A stretch of 64,000 bases of DNA. Source: Rutidosis leptorrhynchoides. Lineage: Eukaryota; Streptophyta; Magnoliopsida; Asterales; Asteraceae. The DNA is taken from NCBI RefSeq assembly GCF_046630445.1, contig NC_092341.1, positions 255,159,501 through 255,223,500 on the forward strand, written 5' to 3'. Numbering within the stretch: the first letter of the stretch is position 1; every line of letters begins with the position of its first letter. The position numbers and the translations under genes were made by a program. Under the pieces are notes generated by a model. That model was not told where the DNA came from. It was given only the letters and a program-made list of their open reading frames with translations, and did no database searches. Positions 21,327-37,107 of this stretch are shown piece by piece.

Positions 21327-22812
21327 GTACGAGCAATGAACATAAAAATTCACATGAATCTCAACTCACAAATCAAAGAGGCTCAACGAGAAGCTCTTAC
21401 TAAAGAAAACATAGGAAATGAAATAATGAAGAAGTATGAGAAGCAACTCGTTATACGGGAAGACGGAATTCGATATTTCGCAAACCGTATTTGGGTACCG
21501 AAGTTGGGTGGATTAAGGAAGTTGATATTGAACGAGGCACATAAGACAAGATACTCGATACATCCTGGAGTTGGAAAGATGTATCAAGATCTTAAGACGC
21601 ATTATTGGTGGCCTAATATAAAGACAAATGTTGCAACATATGTTGGGGAATGTTTAACTTGTTCCAAAGTCAAAGCAGAACACCAGAAGCCGTCAGGGTT
21701 ACTTCAACAACCAGAAATCCCAGAATGGAAATGGGATGGTATTACCATGGATTTCATCACAAAGTTACCTAAGGCTGCCTGGGGTTATGACACCATTTGG
21801 GTAATAGTTGATCGTCTCACCAAATCTGCACATTTCTTGCCTATAAAGGAAACGGATAGAATGGAGAAACTATTATGATTATACATAAAGGAAATTTTTT
21901 CAATGCATGGAATACCTATTTCCATTATATCCGATCGTGATAGTAGATTTACATCAAAGTTTTGGCAATCACTACAGGAGGCCCTGGGAACCCGTTTGGA
22001 TATGAGCACCACATATCATCCGCAAACTGACGGGCAGAGTGAAAGAACAATTCAGACTCTTGAAGACATGCTCAGGGCATGTGTGATCGATTTTGGAAAC
22101 GGATGGGATAAATATCTACCATTAGCAGAATTCTCGTATAATAATAGTTATCATGCGAGCATTAAAGCTGCACCATTCGAAGCACTGTATGGAAGGAAGT
22201 TTAGATCCCCTATCTGTTGGAATGAAGTAGGAGATCGACAATTAACTGGTCCCGAGATCATCCATGAAACTACTGAGAAGATAGTGCAAATCAAGGAGAG
22301 ATTGAAAACAGCCCGTAGTCGCCAAAAGATCTACGCCGATGTCCGAAGGAAACCATTAGAGTTTCAGATCGGTGACATGGTTATGCTAAAGGTGTCACCT
22401 TGGAAAGGTGTAATACGTTTTGGAAAAAGGGGTAAACTGAACCCAAGGTATGTAGGCCCGTTCAAGATCATCGAACGCATCGGACCGGTAGCTTATCGAC
22501 TCGAGTTACCACAACAACTCGCCGGGGTACATAATTCATTTCACGTCTCAAACCTCAAGAAATGTCTTGCAAAGGAAGATCTCACCATTCCTCTTGAAGA
22601 AATCCAAGTCGACGAGAAACTACGATTCATAGAAGAACCAGTCGAAATCATGGACCGTAAAGTTAAACAACTCAAGCAGAGCAACATACCAATCGTCAAG
22701 GTTCGTTGGAATGCTCGAATGGGTCCCGAGTTTACTTAGGAACGAGAGGATCAGATGAAACAAAAGTATCCACATTTGTTTCCCGACAACGCAAAATAGG
22801 TACAACTTTAAA
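21327..22812 (+). pseudogene. pol: TEK1 integrase with chromodomain-like tail
   Basis: The zinc region [14 protein letters not shown] and [13 protein letters not shown] is followed by the catalytic core ([39 protein letters not shown]) and the C-terminal [19 protein letters not shown] and [12 protein letters not shown]. The tail [20 protein letters not shown] resembles the chromodomain of Tekay-type integrases, which directs insertion to heterochromatin. TGA at 21876 (KLL*LYIKEI, probably CGA to TGA) splits the core, and TAG at 22737-22739 (PEFT*ERED, probably TGG to TAG) truncates the tail. The last reading ends in a stop a few codons before the polypurine tract. Confidence 0.9.
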
Positions 22813-22813
22813 A

Positions 22814-22846
22814 TTTCGGGACGAAATTTATTTAATGGGTAGGTAC
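22814..22846 (+). other. TEK1 polypurine tract
   Basis: TTTCGGGACGAAATTT followed by TTTAATGGGTAGGTAC lies directly before the 3' LTR (22847), where plus-strand DNA synthesis is primed. Confidence 0.75.
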
Positions 22847-24435
22847 TGTAACGACCCGGATTTTTCCGATCATTTTATACTTATGAGATTAATATTTACA
22901 TAAAATAAACCTTACCAACATGATAAGTAATCCAAACTGTTGAGACTTATGTTTTTGAAAAGAGTTTCATACAACGTTTGACCGTCCAATTTGACCGATG
23001 ATATCACGAACTATATAACACACGATAATTATACGATTATGTATATGTACATATCTATACATATTTAACATGATTTAAGGATGGTTTAACATTTCATTGT
23101 GAACTAACAACAATGAGTTATAAGTATACTTTGAGACCACTAACTTAAGTTTTCAAAACGATAACTATATGTAACGTTCTTTGACATATATACTTACAAT
23201 CTATAATGTGTTGGTGATCTATGTCACCAATATGATTTAAGTGTAATGGGATTAATTTGTAACCAAAATAATCTTGATAAATATCGAACAAGTTTGGGGA
23301 AGTGTGGAGTGCACACTTGTTTGAACTTATCTTGATTATGACGGGGGTTCGGGGGCAGCGCCCCCGATAAGCGGGGTCCAAGGGGTGGCAACCCCAGGCG
23401 GGGTCCAAGGGGCAGAGCCCCTGGCTGGGTTTGACCCGGTTTGACCCAAAAATAAAAGCCCAGTTTTGAGCCTCTTTTACAGTTATAAACCCGTCCATAT
23501 TTGAATTCTCGTTTCGATTCCTCAAAATTTCTACAAGTATATCTAGGGTATATGTAACCGTATTATACCCAGCTTCTATACGTATTTACTAGTAGTATAT
23601 ACCAACAATAAACTTCAATGATCAGCCACTAGACATGATGTTACATGTGGGAACCAGCCATTTAACCTCATGTGTGACTTTTGTGCAAGAAAACAAACTA
23701 AATCTCCTATATATCCATCCCATAATCATGCTATTTTGCACACACACACACACACATACAATTTCATTTCCAATTTTCTTTCAAGTTAATTCACTCCCTA
23801 ATCTCTCTTCATTTACCTACTCAAGAACGTATCAATATAGTCATCCGATTTCAAGGAGATTACTTCCAATCTTTCAATCCCACTCCACCACTCTTTTGAT
23901 TCCAAGATTTTTCTTACCTTTTCCAGTAGCTTTGTCCAAGTAACTTGAGGTAGTAACCTTATTCATAACCTTATTCGATTCATATTTATATATCTATCTT
24001 ATTTTGTGTTGTAGAATTTTAACAACAAGAACATAGTTTGAGTGATTTCAAACTTGTTCGCAAACTAAATAGACCCTTCTAATTTGATTTTTAAAAACAC
24101 TTCAAGACCTGTAATATATCATATTATGACAAAATCGGATTAATCATATCTTGGCTAATTAACATAATATTTAATATATATTTACTTATGATTTAATTTT
24201 ATATATTTCAGGACCACCCGTAAACAACACGAGAAGATTAATCATAAGACCTCATGATTGTACGCAACACGTCATTTGACAACACGGTACTTTATGTACG
24301 CAACACGTCACTTGACAACATGGTACCATGGGTCGAGATTAATTCTGATCAATACGAATACGATGGGGTCTTTATTTATTTTATTTAAGCAACTAATTGT
24401 GGACCACTAACATCGGACTGCTAACTACGGACTAA

Positions 24436-25457
24436 CATCATATAGGTAATGGTATGCTGACCTCGGCCTGGTATGATAAATGGTGTGCCCAAGGCCCTTT
24501 AAGTTCTTATCTTACAGTGCGTGATATCTCTCGTGAAGGGTTTAGTGCTTTGAATAGTTTTAATGTGGTGTTTTCTAATGATAATTGGTGTTGGCCTGCT
24601 CGATGGTTGGATAAAGCTCCGGTTATAGCAGAAATAAACATTCCTCCTATAAGTGATGAGCATGATTCGGTTTTGTGGTTCAACTCTGATGATACTTCTA
24701 ATGCGTTTGCTGTTCGGCAAGTGTGGCAAGATATTCGTCCCAAATCGCAGCAAGTTAGATGGTATGATATGGTGTGGTTCTCCCATTGTATCCCTAAGCA
24801 TGCATTTCTGCTTTGGTTGCTCATGAGGGAAAAGATGAAGACCCAAGACAAACTTCGGCCATGGGAAATCCGTGATGATAGTCTGCTTGTTTGTCCTCTT
24901 TGTAAGTTAGTCCCAGACTCCCAAGATCACCTTTTCTTTACATGTATGTTTTCGCATAAAGTATGGGATATGGTTAAAGTGCATATGGACTTTCCAATCT
25001 TTACTGATGGTTGGAAAGACTTCTCTGAATTAGTAATTCCTTTCGCTTCTCGGAAGATTGCTCGAATCATTATTATAAAGTTGCTTTTTGGTGCCTCGAT
25101 TTACTTTATTTGGCAGGAACGGAATAATCGTCTGTTCAAGAAAACTTCGAGATCAAACGATCAGATCTACAAGCTTATATATGGTACGGTTCGGCTAAAG
25201 CTTATGTCTTTCAAGTGGAAAAATTCTACTAAGGTTCTCCGGATGAAAGAAGATTGGAAGATCCCTTAAGTGTTTTGTGTTTTTTGTTTTGTTTTGAGCT
25301 TTTGTCTCGTGTTTCTCATGTTTTATGGCTTGAGTTGGTTGTTTGTGAGGCTTGTTTGTGAGGCTTTAGGGCTTATCCTATAGTCGTTGCTTTGTAACGT
25401 TTATTCTTTTATTCGTTAATATATTTCACCGGGTGATACCCATTACCCAAAAAAAAA
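24436..25457 (+). mobile_element. 5'-truncated L1-type LINE
   Basis: A foreign block between two bases that are adjacent in the 5' LTR (near 16458). It ends with a plant L1-like tail (ATTTCACCGGGTGATACCC) and nine A residues. The 5' end is inside ORF2, as expected from incomplete target-primed reverse transcription. I could not define the target duplication because the flank is A-rich. Confidence 0.88.
24454..25269 (+). pseudogene. LINE ORF2 C-terminus (zf-RVT domain)
   Basis: 271 residues, open to TAA 25267-25269. Reads IGNGMLTSAWYDKWC at the truncated start, then a Trp-rich reverse-transcriptase-associated zinc-binding region: VWQDIRPKSQQVRWYDMVWF, HAFLLWLLMREKMKTQDKL, and the cysteines of LLVCPLCKLVPDSQDHLFFTC. 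This is the zf-RVT module after the RT domain of plant L1 elements and LINE-derived sequences. The in-frame ATG is inside the old ORF2 and is not a real start. Fully open, so the insertion is young. Confidence 0.88.
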
Positions 25458-25477
25458 GAAAATATTAAAAGTATTAA

Positions 25478-25479
25478 GA

Positions 25480-25533
<54 letters not shown>

Positions 25534-25624
25534 ATATATATATATGTATCTATATATATATATATGTATATATATATCTATGTATATATATATATATCTA
25601 TATATACATATATGTATATATACA

Positions 25625-25656
<32 letters not shown>

Positions 25657-25674
25657 CATATATGTATATATACA

Positions 25675-25770
<96 letters not shown>
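25478..25770. repeat. Compound (TA)n/(TATG)n microsatellite
   Basis: About 290 bp of TA with interspersed TATC, TACA and TATG variants. The TEK1 5' LTR has only a short TA run at the same site (16483-16505), so it grew after insertion. Poly-Tyr-Ile frames on both strands are artefacts. Confidence 0.95.
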
Positions 25771-25772
<2 letters not shown>

Positions 25773-26696
25773 ACGATTACTTAAAAAGAAAATATGTTGA
25801 TATATTATATATATATGGTTAGGTTCGTGATATCTATCGGAGACCAAGTCGAGTTAAATACCTTCAAGACAAAAGTGAGTATATAGTCCCACTTTTAAAC
25901 TCTAAATATTTCGGGATGAGAATACATGCATTTTATGATTTACGTTATGGACACAAGTGATTAAAAATATATATTCTACGTTGAGTTGTACCACTGGCAT
26001 ACTTCCCTGTAACTTGGTAACTACTATTTACATGAGGTATTGTAAACGCGAATCCTGTTGATAGATCTATCGGGCCTGATAACCCCAACCGGACTGGACG
26101 ACCAGTATTCAACGGTTGCACAGTACTTCGTTTCGGTGACTACACTTGGTACGGTGTAGTAAGATTTCATAATAAAGGGAATATGCGACGTTGATTAAAT
26201 GTTAAGTATGGTTATCAAGTGCTCAACAACTTAGAATATTTTTATTAGAACATTTATATATGAAATATTGTGGTCTATATTTATAACGCTGCCGACAATA
26301 AACCTATATCTCACCAACTTTATGTTGACGTTTTAAGCATGTTTATTCTCAGGTGATAACTAAAAGCTTCCGCTGCAACATGTTGAATTTAAGCAAGATC
26401 TTGAGTATGCATATTTGTGTCAAAAATAAAACTGCATATCGGAGGATTTGTAATGTAAAATATGTTGGAAGTCGTATTGTTATTATCACATGTAAAGTTT
26501 GTAAGTCTAAGATTATCGCTAAACGATAATCATTATTAAGTTGTTTAAACCTTGTATTTGTAATAAAAGCTATGGTTTGTATTGTAAAAACGAATGCAGT
26601 TTTTGAAAAATGTCGCATATAGAGGTCAATACCTCGCGATGAAATCATATGTTATTGTATTCGTCCTTATGGTTAAGGACGGGTTATGACACAGTG

Positions 26697-27061
26697 TGAC
26701 TGGAATGGATCAACCAATCAGCCATCATCTATTCTGGATGAATTGGGGATGGGTTCGTAGCCTCCTTAATCATTGGAGACAAGAAGAAGGCGATCCTTTC
26801 CATTCACCAAATTGCCCTCTTGGCGAAGAACCTGAAGCACTTACCGGCGAACCTGTCCGAAACACCATTTTCTCTCTCATTTCCAGAGTATCTTGTCACG
26901 ATTATATACTACACCGAATTCTAGATCTTATTTATCCGCTCATCCGAACCGACAATCACCCCGATGTAATAGAAGAAGTCAACGAGCTTCGCGCTCGGGT
27001 AGTGGCTTTGGAGAATATGGTGCAAAGGTTACAAACACCAGCCACAGCACCAGCAGCATAA
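26697..27061 (+). CDS. NA1 ORF, second part
   Basis: Completes the 144-residue protein begun at 14808. It reads HHLFWMNWGWVRSLLNHWRQ, an acidic/Pro segment ending PLGEEPEALTGEPVRNT, FSLISRVS, a hydrophobic helix (HRILDLIYPLI), and a C-terminal heptad-like coiled coil (VIEEVNELRARVVALENMV). TAA at 27059-27061. NA2 encodes a clear homologue (37810-38115), about 70% alike by eye. No known domain is recognised; it is not an RT, integrase or classical zinc-finger gag. Apart from the TEK1 cut the frame is open, suggesting selection until recently. A small structural or RNA-binding role is possible (inference). Confidence 0.65.
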
Positions 27062-29953
<2,892 letters not shown>

Positions 29954-32742
29954 TGTAACGACCCGGAAATTTCTGACCAAAATTTAAACTTAATCTTTAT
30001 ATGATAACATTATTCTAACATGATAAGCAATAAATTTTGACAAGTTTTAAAACTTTTGAAATGAGTTTCATACAAACAATTGACCAACCATTTGTTCGAC
30101 GATTCACGAACGTCATAACTTGTATTAAATATATACTTATGTATATATATGGATATATGGATTATATCTAACTTGAATATATGATAGTTAAGTATCTCAT
30201 TAAGTATATTAATAATGGGTTTTATATATATAAATTGAGACTACTAACTTAAGGGTTTCGAAAACAATATATATATGTAACATTTAACGACGTAATAACC
30301 CTTATGTTAAAATGAATATATATGTATTGTATTAAGATGTATTAATACACTTTTGAAAGACTTAAATACATATATTAACATAAGTATATTCAACAAAGAT
30401 AGATATACTCGTATTTGCATTCTATTTCCTCATGAACTCAATTCGTATTTTTACCGTATTTTTACCCGTCTAATACGCAGCTTATAGATGTATAACTATT
30501 GAAAAATACACTCCTTAGCAGCCCCATTTTTGGATCCTAGCATCTTTTGTCTTGTTAAAAACTCACAAGTTTACTAACCATTTTGGCAACATATGACTCC
30601 ATTATTAACTTAAAATTCATCCATATGTACCACTCCATTTTTCCATTCCATTTTCTCATTCTTTACTCCAAATTACTCTCTTAAAATACTTCTATCTTCA
30701 TACTAGATCATCACCAAGCATTTTTTTCATCATCTAGCTTCAAAATAAAGGTAGAACACTTCTTAAAACTCTTGTTAAATTTCTACTCTATTGTTATCTT
30801 AATAAGTTTATAAAATTTGTAAAAACTAGAACTTGTTTTGGTGGAAACCAAGCATGTTTATAAACTAATGTAACCTTACTAACTTGACTTTAAAAAACAC
30901 TTATTTATATGTATTATGATATTATATTAAGTTATTATAAGAATTTATAACCTGTATATATGTATAACACCTTAGAACTTAATATACAACAATTGGTCTC
31001 TTTCGGTTCTTGAAAACTGTTTTGACACACGAATTTAAAAGCTATCTTAAACTTTGTTTTAGAGCATATACCTCTGGATATATGTTAATATATATGAATC
31101 AAGATTTCTTTAATTTTTTCATGATTTTAGACTAAGTGAAAGTATTTTTCAAAAATTCATTAGTTGACTGATGACACATTTTATCCGAATCTGTCCACCG
31201 TTACAAGTTAATGGCATAAGCCTAACTTCGACTATGAAACCAAAACTTTTCGATTATATTCTGAAAACAAAACATATTAAGGAGTCTCCAGCAACTTGAT
31301 TCATTATAAACCATGTAGTAACAAATAATTTATGAACCGAAAGATTTGGCTAAGATTGATCTTGTATGCTTAATCAATCTTACTAGAAAACTATGCTAAC
31401 TAAGACATGGGCTATTTTCCTTGATAACACCTGTTAGTGTATATGTTAATAACTATAATATAGAAGGAAAATTAAAAATATTGAGTTTAGCTATTTTTCA
31501 TAGCCTACGGACTGTTCCTATGATGAATTATTGAACTGTGCGGACAGATTTACGCACCTGTGACAAAATAAAATTTTAACTAACCTATACTCTAATTCAG
31601 AACATATGCTGATTATGGCTGGTTATAGGACTCAAATACCTTTCCAATAATGGCTCTTACACCTATAGAAGTTGAACACACTATGAGATATACCTATCGG
31701 GAGTTGACTATTTAAAATCAGGAAATCTATATAAGATTTAAAATAAGACTAACAACTAATTACTAACTTAAACAAGTAAAAATATTATATAATTAATATA
31801 TAAACTTGTTTTATCAATATTATATGTTAATAAATATATATATATATATGATATAGGTTCGTGAATCCGAGACAAACCCTACACTTGTTCAGTGCCGTTA
31901 TATACATAATTGCTACGAAATACAGTATTGTGAGTTTCATTACTCCCTTTTTATATATATTTTTGGGCTGAGAATACATGCGCTGTTTTATAACTGTTTT
32001 ACGAAATGGACACAAGTACTAAAAACATATTCTACGTTGAGTTGTACCACTTTGCATATTTTTCCCTAATAGCTTGGTAACTAATATTTACATGTTGTAA
32101 GTGCATGTAAGCGCGAATCCTATTGATAGATCTATCGGGTTTGACAACCCCAACCGGGCTCGTCGCTCTAGTATCGTAAACGGTTTCATAGTACTTCATT
32201 TTTACTACACTTGGTACAGTGTAGGGAGATTTCATAATAAAGGGAATATGCCACATTAATTGTTAAGTATGGTTACCGAAGCGCTCAACAACTTATAGAA
32301 CACTTTTATACACTTGCGAGTGTACGGATATTTATGGAAACTGAAAACTTGTGGTCTATTACTATTACAAAAATGATTGATTATGATAAACTAATGAACT
32401 CACCAACCTTTTGGTTGACACTTTAAAGCATGTTTATTCTCAGGTATTAAAGAAATATTCCGCTGTGCATTAGCTCATTTTAAGGATATTAATTGGAGTC
32501 ATTCATGATATATTTTGAAAGACGTTGCATTCGAGTCGTTGAGTTCATCAAGATTAATATTAAGTCAATTATAGTAGGATGTAATATGAAATGGTATGCA
32601 TGCCGTCAATTTTTGATGTAAAGAAAGTTTGTCTTTAAAAATGAATGCAATGTTTGTAAAATGTATCATATAGAGGTCAAATACCTCGCGATGTAATCAA
32701 CTATTGTGAATCGTTTATAATGTATATGAACGGGTCCTTTCA
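29954..32742 (+). repeat. NA1 3' LTR
   Basis: 2,789 bp, TGTAACGACC to CCTTTCA, followed by the duplicated CAGTG. Uninterrupted reference for the 5' copy. Predicted intron 31930-32443, palindrome GATAGATCTATC at 32125-32136, U5 stem-loop GAGGTCAAATACCTC at 32673-32687. Confidence 0.9.
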
Positions 32743-32747
32743 CAGTG

Positions 32748-33426
32748 TACTGTAGAGAGAAGACATGTTGAAGTTCTTTAAGGTCTGAGTGGTTCTTAAA
32801 GGGTTAGTAACAGGTTTTCATTTAGTAGGCAATGAGTCAATGAATTTGTTTACTTGTTCAAAATCAGTATATGTGATTTGTAAAGTAATCAGGTCAGCAA
32901 TCAAGGAGTTAAACCTAATGAAGGTTTGCTTAAGGGTTTCACTCTTGTAGGCAAAGAACATTTCATATTCTCTTTTCAAAGCAATCATCCTGTTCTTCCT
33001 TACCTCACCCATACCCTCAGAGGTGACATCTAGATAGTCCATCATAAGCTTAGCATTCAGCTTTCCCTTAATCAGTTTGAACAATGGGTTAGGTAAAGTT
33101 ATAGCTAACAAGGTTCTGATCTTAGGGTCAAGTCCAACACGACGTTTATCCTCAGCATCCCATCTAAAAGGGGTGAGAACAACTTCTCTGCTAGGAATGG
33201 CAGGAGTGTCAGCTGTAGCTAAAACACTATCAAGAGTCTCAGTAGGGATAAATGGACCATCTGTGGCAATGCCAGACATGAGTGGGTCAATAGACTCAAG
33301 GTGAAGCATGAATCTTGCCTTCCAAATTTCATACTCATCTTCATCGAATTTAGGTGGTCTATTGGATGAGCCATTTTCAAGGTAAGCTGTATTTGAATAT
33401 GCAGCCATGTGAGAATTCAGATCCAA
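32748..33426 (-). pseudogene. gag: COP1 gag N-terminal part
   Basis: ATG at 33426, 37 nt inside the primer site. It reads MDLNSHMAAYSNTAYLENG, RPPKFDEDEYEIWKARFMLHL, and a helical gag core (MDYLDVTSEGMGEVRKNRM, ETLKQTFIRFNSLIADL). This is the DUF4219/UBN2-type capsid region of copia Gag. An in-frame TAA ends the open part at 32818; beyond it the frame reads on (NMSSLYSTL) to the NA1 insertion and resumes at 6203. Broken by a stop and by the insertion. Confidence 0.88.
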
Positions 33427-33449
33427 GATATTAAATTGTCAAGACTGAA

Positions 33450-33461
33450 GCTCTGATACCA
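33450..33461 (-). other. COP1 primer-binding site
   Basis: TGGTATCAGAGC on the minus strand, two bases from the LTR end (33464); initiator-Met tRNA type. Confidence 0.93.
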
Positions 33462-33463
33462 GT

Positions 33464-34418
33464 TGTTGGTCCCTTGATAAACAACAGGAGTATTGTAGAG
33501 GGGGGGTTAATATAATTTCTTTCTATTAACTTAACAGTTAAACATGATTAGTATTCAAGCATGTAAATTAGATAGAGTCACGGGTAAGTTTTCACCGGTT
33601 TATTCTTTATTGATAAAATCACAAAGAATTACAACTATCCTTGGCGGAATGATAGTTGGTTGATACAGATTACCTAGATTATAGCTATGAGGAAAACTTA
33701 AAGCTATTACACGTTTTGGACTCTAAATAATAAAACTCTCACTACTAGTTGTTACAATAGTAGATACATAAATTTATACTAGTCCTATTATCCGTGTAAT
33801 TGATCAATTATTCACTGGTACATAGGATGTCTGTACATATGGGGACAATTGCATCAGAGAGCGTGCTCTCTCTTTCCTCTTTGGTAGCTATTTGCAGGAA
33901 CACCCTAATTCAGTTTGGCACCACTATTTGTTTAAACAAATAGAATGTTGTGTTCCCTAGGTATTGACAAAGTATAACACATGTCTGCACATGCGTTAAA
34001 CTTCTGCATTCCCACGTGGTCTTGTAAGGTCACTTGTCAGTCGCCGACGCGTGTCCTTTTCTGTTCAACTTTGTCTTTGACTTCTGTTGAATAGTACACT
34101 TGATGTAGACCACTCAGGAAACCACCATGCTTGTAATAGAGCAAGGCTGTCTTGTGTTGTATGCTGCTTACTAGGTTTACTGGTTCTTCTCATACTGAGT
34201 CAATTGATATACTTGAGTTGCTGGGAACTCATCATGTGCTGATTCGAAGAATACTCTCTACCTTGTGCGGGTCCACTAGGCAGCATACTGAAACACTCGA
34301 CACAACAATATTTGTTGTCTATACATAAATAAACTTGTGCTGGCTGCACAGAACATTTTAGTGTAAATAAATTCTGTTTTGTCATAATTAAATCCTAAAT
34401 TATTTTGGGGACTCAACA
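33464..34418 (-). repeat. COP1 5' LTR
   Basis: 955 bp, TGTTGAGTCC to GGACCAACA on the minus strand. Only this LTR is in the window. The right flank is CGTAT, then GYP-C internal sequence. Confidence 0.9.
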
Positions 34419-34879
34419 CGTATATATAGCAAAAAGATTCCGTAATCTATGGAGGGAATTTCAAAAAAGCGTCAAATAAGATCCAATGTACTAGATATGA
34501 TAGGATATGATTCTTATCTATACGCCGTGTATGCAATAAATGCAAAAACACGTGTCAAGACTTAAGATGACGAACATGAAATTTTCCGACAAAAATGATA
34601 AGCAAAACTTTTGACATACAGACACGGTCAAAGTCCAGACTCACTAATGCATCCTAACAACTATCGATTAGACACATTAATGCAAATTCTGATTCGCTAA
34701 GACCAACGCTCTGATACCAACTTTAACGACCCGTCAAAATCGCTATTAACGCAACCCGTTATCATCGGTCCCAAAAGCACGGTCATGACCTCTATAAACA
34801 GCGGAAGCAATATCTAAATACCTGAGAATAAAACATACGAGTAAAAGTCAACAAAAATGTTGAGTGAATTATAGGTTTA

Positions 34880-37089
34880 TGTGACAACCCGGAAATTTCC
34901 GAGTTGATTTAAACAAAAAACTTTATATGATTTCATTAAATTTCGACTGTTTCCGACGATTCACGAACAATTATTTGTAAATAATTACGCATTAATTTAA
35001 TATATTAATATTATTATTATTATTAATATCCTTTTTAAACAAGATATCAATAATTAATATCTTTATTATCAGTATTGTTATTATGAATAAAGAAAATATT
35101 GACAAATATTCTTGGAAAATTAGTAAATCAATTTGTTTATTTTAAAAAAAATATATATAAAAAAATCCTTAAAATAAATGATTTTTTAATAAAATAAATA
35201 AATAAATTACTTTTTAATTAAAAATTATAATGGAAAACTACTTTTATTATTTTATTTTGTGCATTATCCCATGACCTAATATTTAATACTTTTAAATTTT
35301 AAAATCCCATTAAAAATTAAAATATTTCTTTTTCTTTTAATTATTTTATTCTTTTTACCTAATTTTTTCAAGTATAAATACCCCTCATTTCTCATTCAAA
35401 CTCACACCAAAATTTCTCTTATTCTCTCTTTGAAGAATTACTACTAGTAAGTATTCTTTTCTTACTTTTTACTTTTTACTTTTTACTTTTTACTTTTTAC
35501 TATTTACTTCGGTTTATTATTTTTTTACCGAAACATGTAAATAATGTTATAAATTATATGCAATTAAAATTAAAATAAATAACATGTTATAATTAGTAAT
35601 ATATGTTACTAAAAATTATAAAAGTATTTTTATGAATTAATATATAGGAGTTATAATTAAAATCGAATTAATGAATATATATGTATATACGCACCTAACG
35701 TGAAGGTTATAATTAAAGATAGCGTACAAATACTACAAACATCACCGCTACTTGTGGTCTAGGGTGATCCTTGTTACCATTATGGGACGCTTGTGGATCT
35801 CGAATGCCAAGACTTAGATTCTGGTCAAGAGATCCTGGAGCGCTCGGTAACAATAGATCATTCGAGTGACTTGCATGTTAGCGACGAAGTTTGGGCGAGA
35901 TTGTACAACATCTTTGTTAAGAATTATAACCCGAACATTCTTAAACTAGAAGCTTACTATAAGTGGAAGTTTTTCATAAATAGTAGGTTTCCAAAAATAG
36001 AAACTTTGAGAAATAGGAACTTTTCTCGAAAACCGTCACTGTCAATATAGTTGCTATATTAATAAACATACTTTATGTCAAGTTAGACATTAACTAATCA
36101 AACGTTATACCTCAAGGTTGCTATCCAGATCACTTACTTGCTTTACTTTCCTTCTTGCGTGGAATACTTCAACTGCTATTTAATGTGAGTTTCATATGAT
36201 CCATTTTACTCTTTACATTTTTGGGCTGAGAATACATGCGCAACTTTTATAACTGTTTTACACGTATCAACTATTAAACTGTGATATGTTGGGCTATGAC
36301 CAGCAAGTCCCCAACCGACAAGTATAAACGATAACTTGTTACGGGGCAAACTTCAAAGTCTAGTCTAAATACAAGTACCAACTACTAAACTGTGATATGT
36401 TGGGCAATGACCAGCAAGTCCCTAACCGACAAGTATAAACGATAACTTGTTACGGGGTAAACTTGAAAGTCTAGTCTAAATATCAGTACCAACTGTTAAA
36501 ACTATGCTATACCCGGTTATATCCGACTAAGTCCCTACAGTGATATTTTTAATTGCTGCGGCATTCTTAATTATTGGGGATAGGCCTATCGGGAGTAACG
36601 TCCCCGATACATTTGACTAAGTCTTTGTATTACTTGATAATGAAATTAAACGACAAGGACAGAACAACTTGTCACGGGGCAAACAACGTTTAGTCTAAAT
36701 ATCACGCACTGCATAACTTTTTGATCCTGCGGGAGATCAACTTGACTGGATCTTGCGAGATCTACTTTACAAACTAAATCTTGTGGTCTAACACTATTAC
36801 TGAAATCATTATTTATGACAAACCTATGAACTCACTCAACCTCGTGTTGACTTTTTAAGCATGTTTATTCTCAGGTACTTAAATATTGTTTCCGCTGTAT
36901 ATCTACTGCTTTGATGATGATTGCTTGCTATGCTTGGAGTCTTCATTACATATCATATCAATTAAAGACATATTTATCTTCCGCTGCAAAACTCAACAAA
37001 ACGTCTCATGTAGAGTCGTTCTCGTTTATACAACTCAGATTTGATATAATTAGTCACAAATAGCCCAGGCCCTATTTGGGGGTGTGACA
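34880..37089 (+). repeat. NA2 5' LTR
   Basis: 2,210 bp. TATAAATA at 35374 with a CA-rich start region downstream; a TTTTTAC heptamer run (35461-35505); predicted intron 36185-36874 (690 nt) containing a 111-bp tandem repeat (starts 36271, 36382, partial 36492) and palindrome GATAGGCCTATC (36579-36590). An open frame from about 35770 has no ATG start in frame and is frameshifted here relative to the 3' LTR. Confidence 0.92.
35374..35381 (+). promoter_or_regulatory. NA2 LTR TATA box
   Basis: TATAAATA followed about 25-30 bp later by a CTCATTCAAACTCACACC-type start region. Also present at 41380-41387 in the 3' LTR. Confidence 0.65.
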
Positions 37090-37092
37090 GAT

Positions 37093-37107
37093 TGGTATCA
37101 GAGCTGG
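37093..37107 (+). other. NA2 primer-binding site
   Basis: TGGTATCAGAGCTGG, three bases after the 5' LTR; initiator-Met tRNA type. Confidence 0.92.

Larger units (their letters stand above)
14878..26691 (+). mobile_element. TEK1: full-length Tekay-like chromovirus (Ty3/gypsy)
   Basis: CAGTG target duplications at 14873-14877 and 26692-26696 flank TGTAACGACCC and TTATGACA. Layout: 5' LTR 14878-17421, primer site, a small acidic ORF, gag, protease-RT-RNase H-integrase with a chromodomain-like tail, polypurine tract, 3' LTR 22847-26691. The two LTRs look about 97% alike over compared stretches. Decayed by four or more stops and a frameshift. The clade call rests on the gag N-terminus (MARLNRMTEQEIQELI), two zinc knuckles, and the [12 protein letters not shown] tail, and is from memory. 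Confidence 0.92.
22847..26691 (+). repeat. TEK1 3' LTR (with LINE insertion)
   Basis: 3,845 bp, longer than the 5' copy because of a LINE fragment (24436-25457) and a TA tract (25478-25770). Otherwise nearly the same sequence, with the same predicted intron (25875-26352), palindrome (26060-26071) and U5 stem-loop (26622-26635). Confidence 0.92.

Noticed and set aside
35793-36050. ORF in the NA2 LTR (also 41814-42119)
   Set aside because: It starts at GTG, has no in-frame ATG, is frameshifted in one LTR, and is duplicated only because LTRs are copies. I keep it as LTR sequence, though a coding-like look remains.
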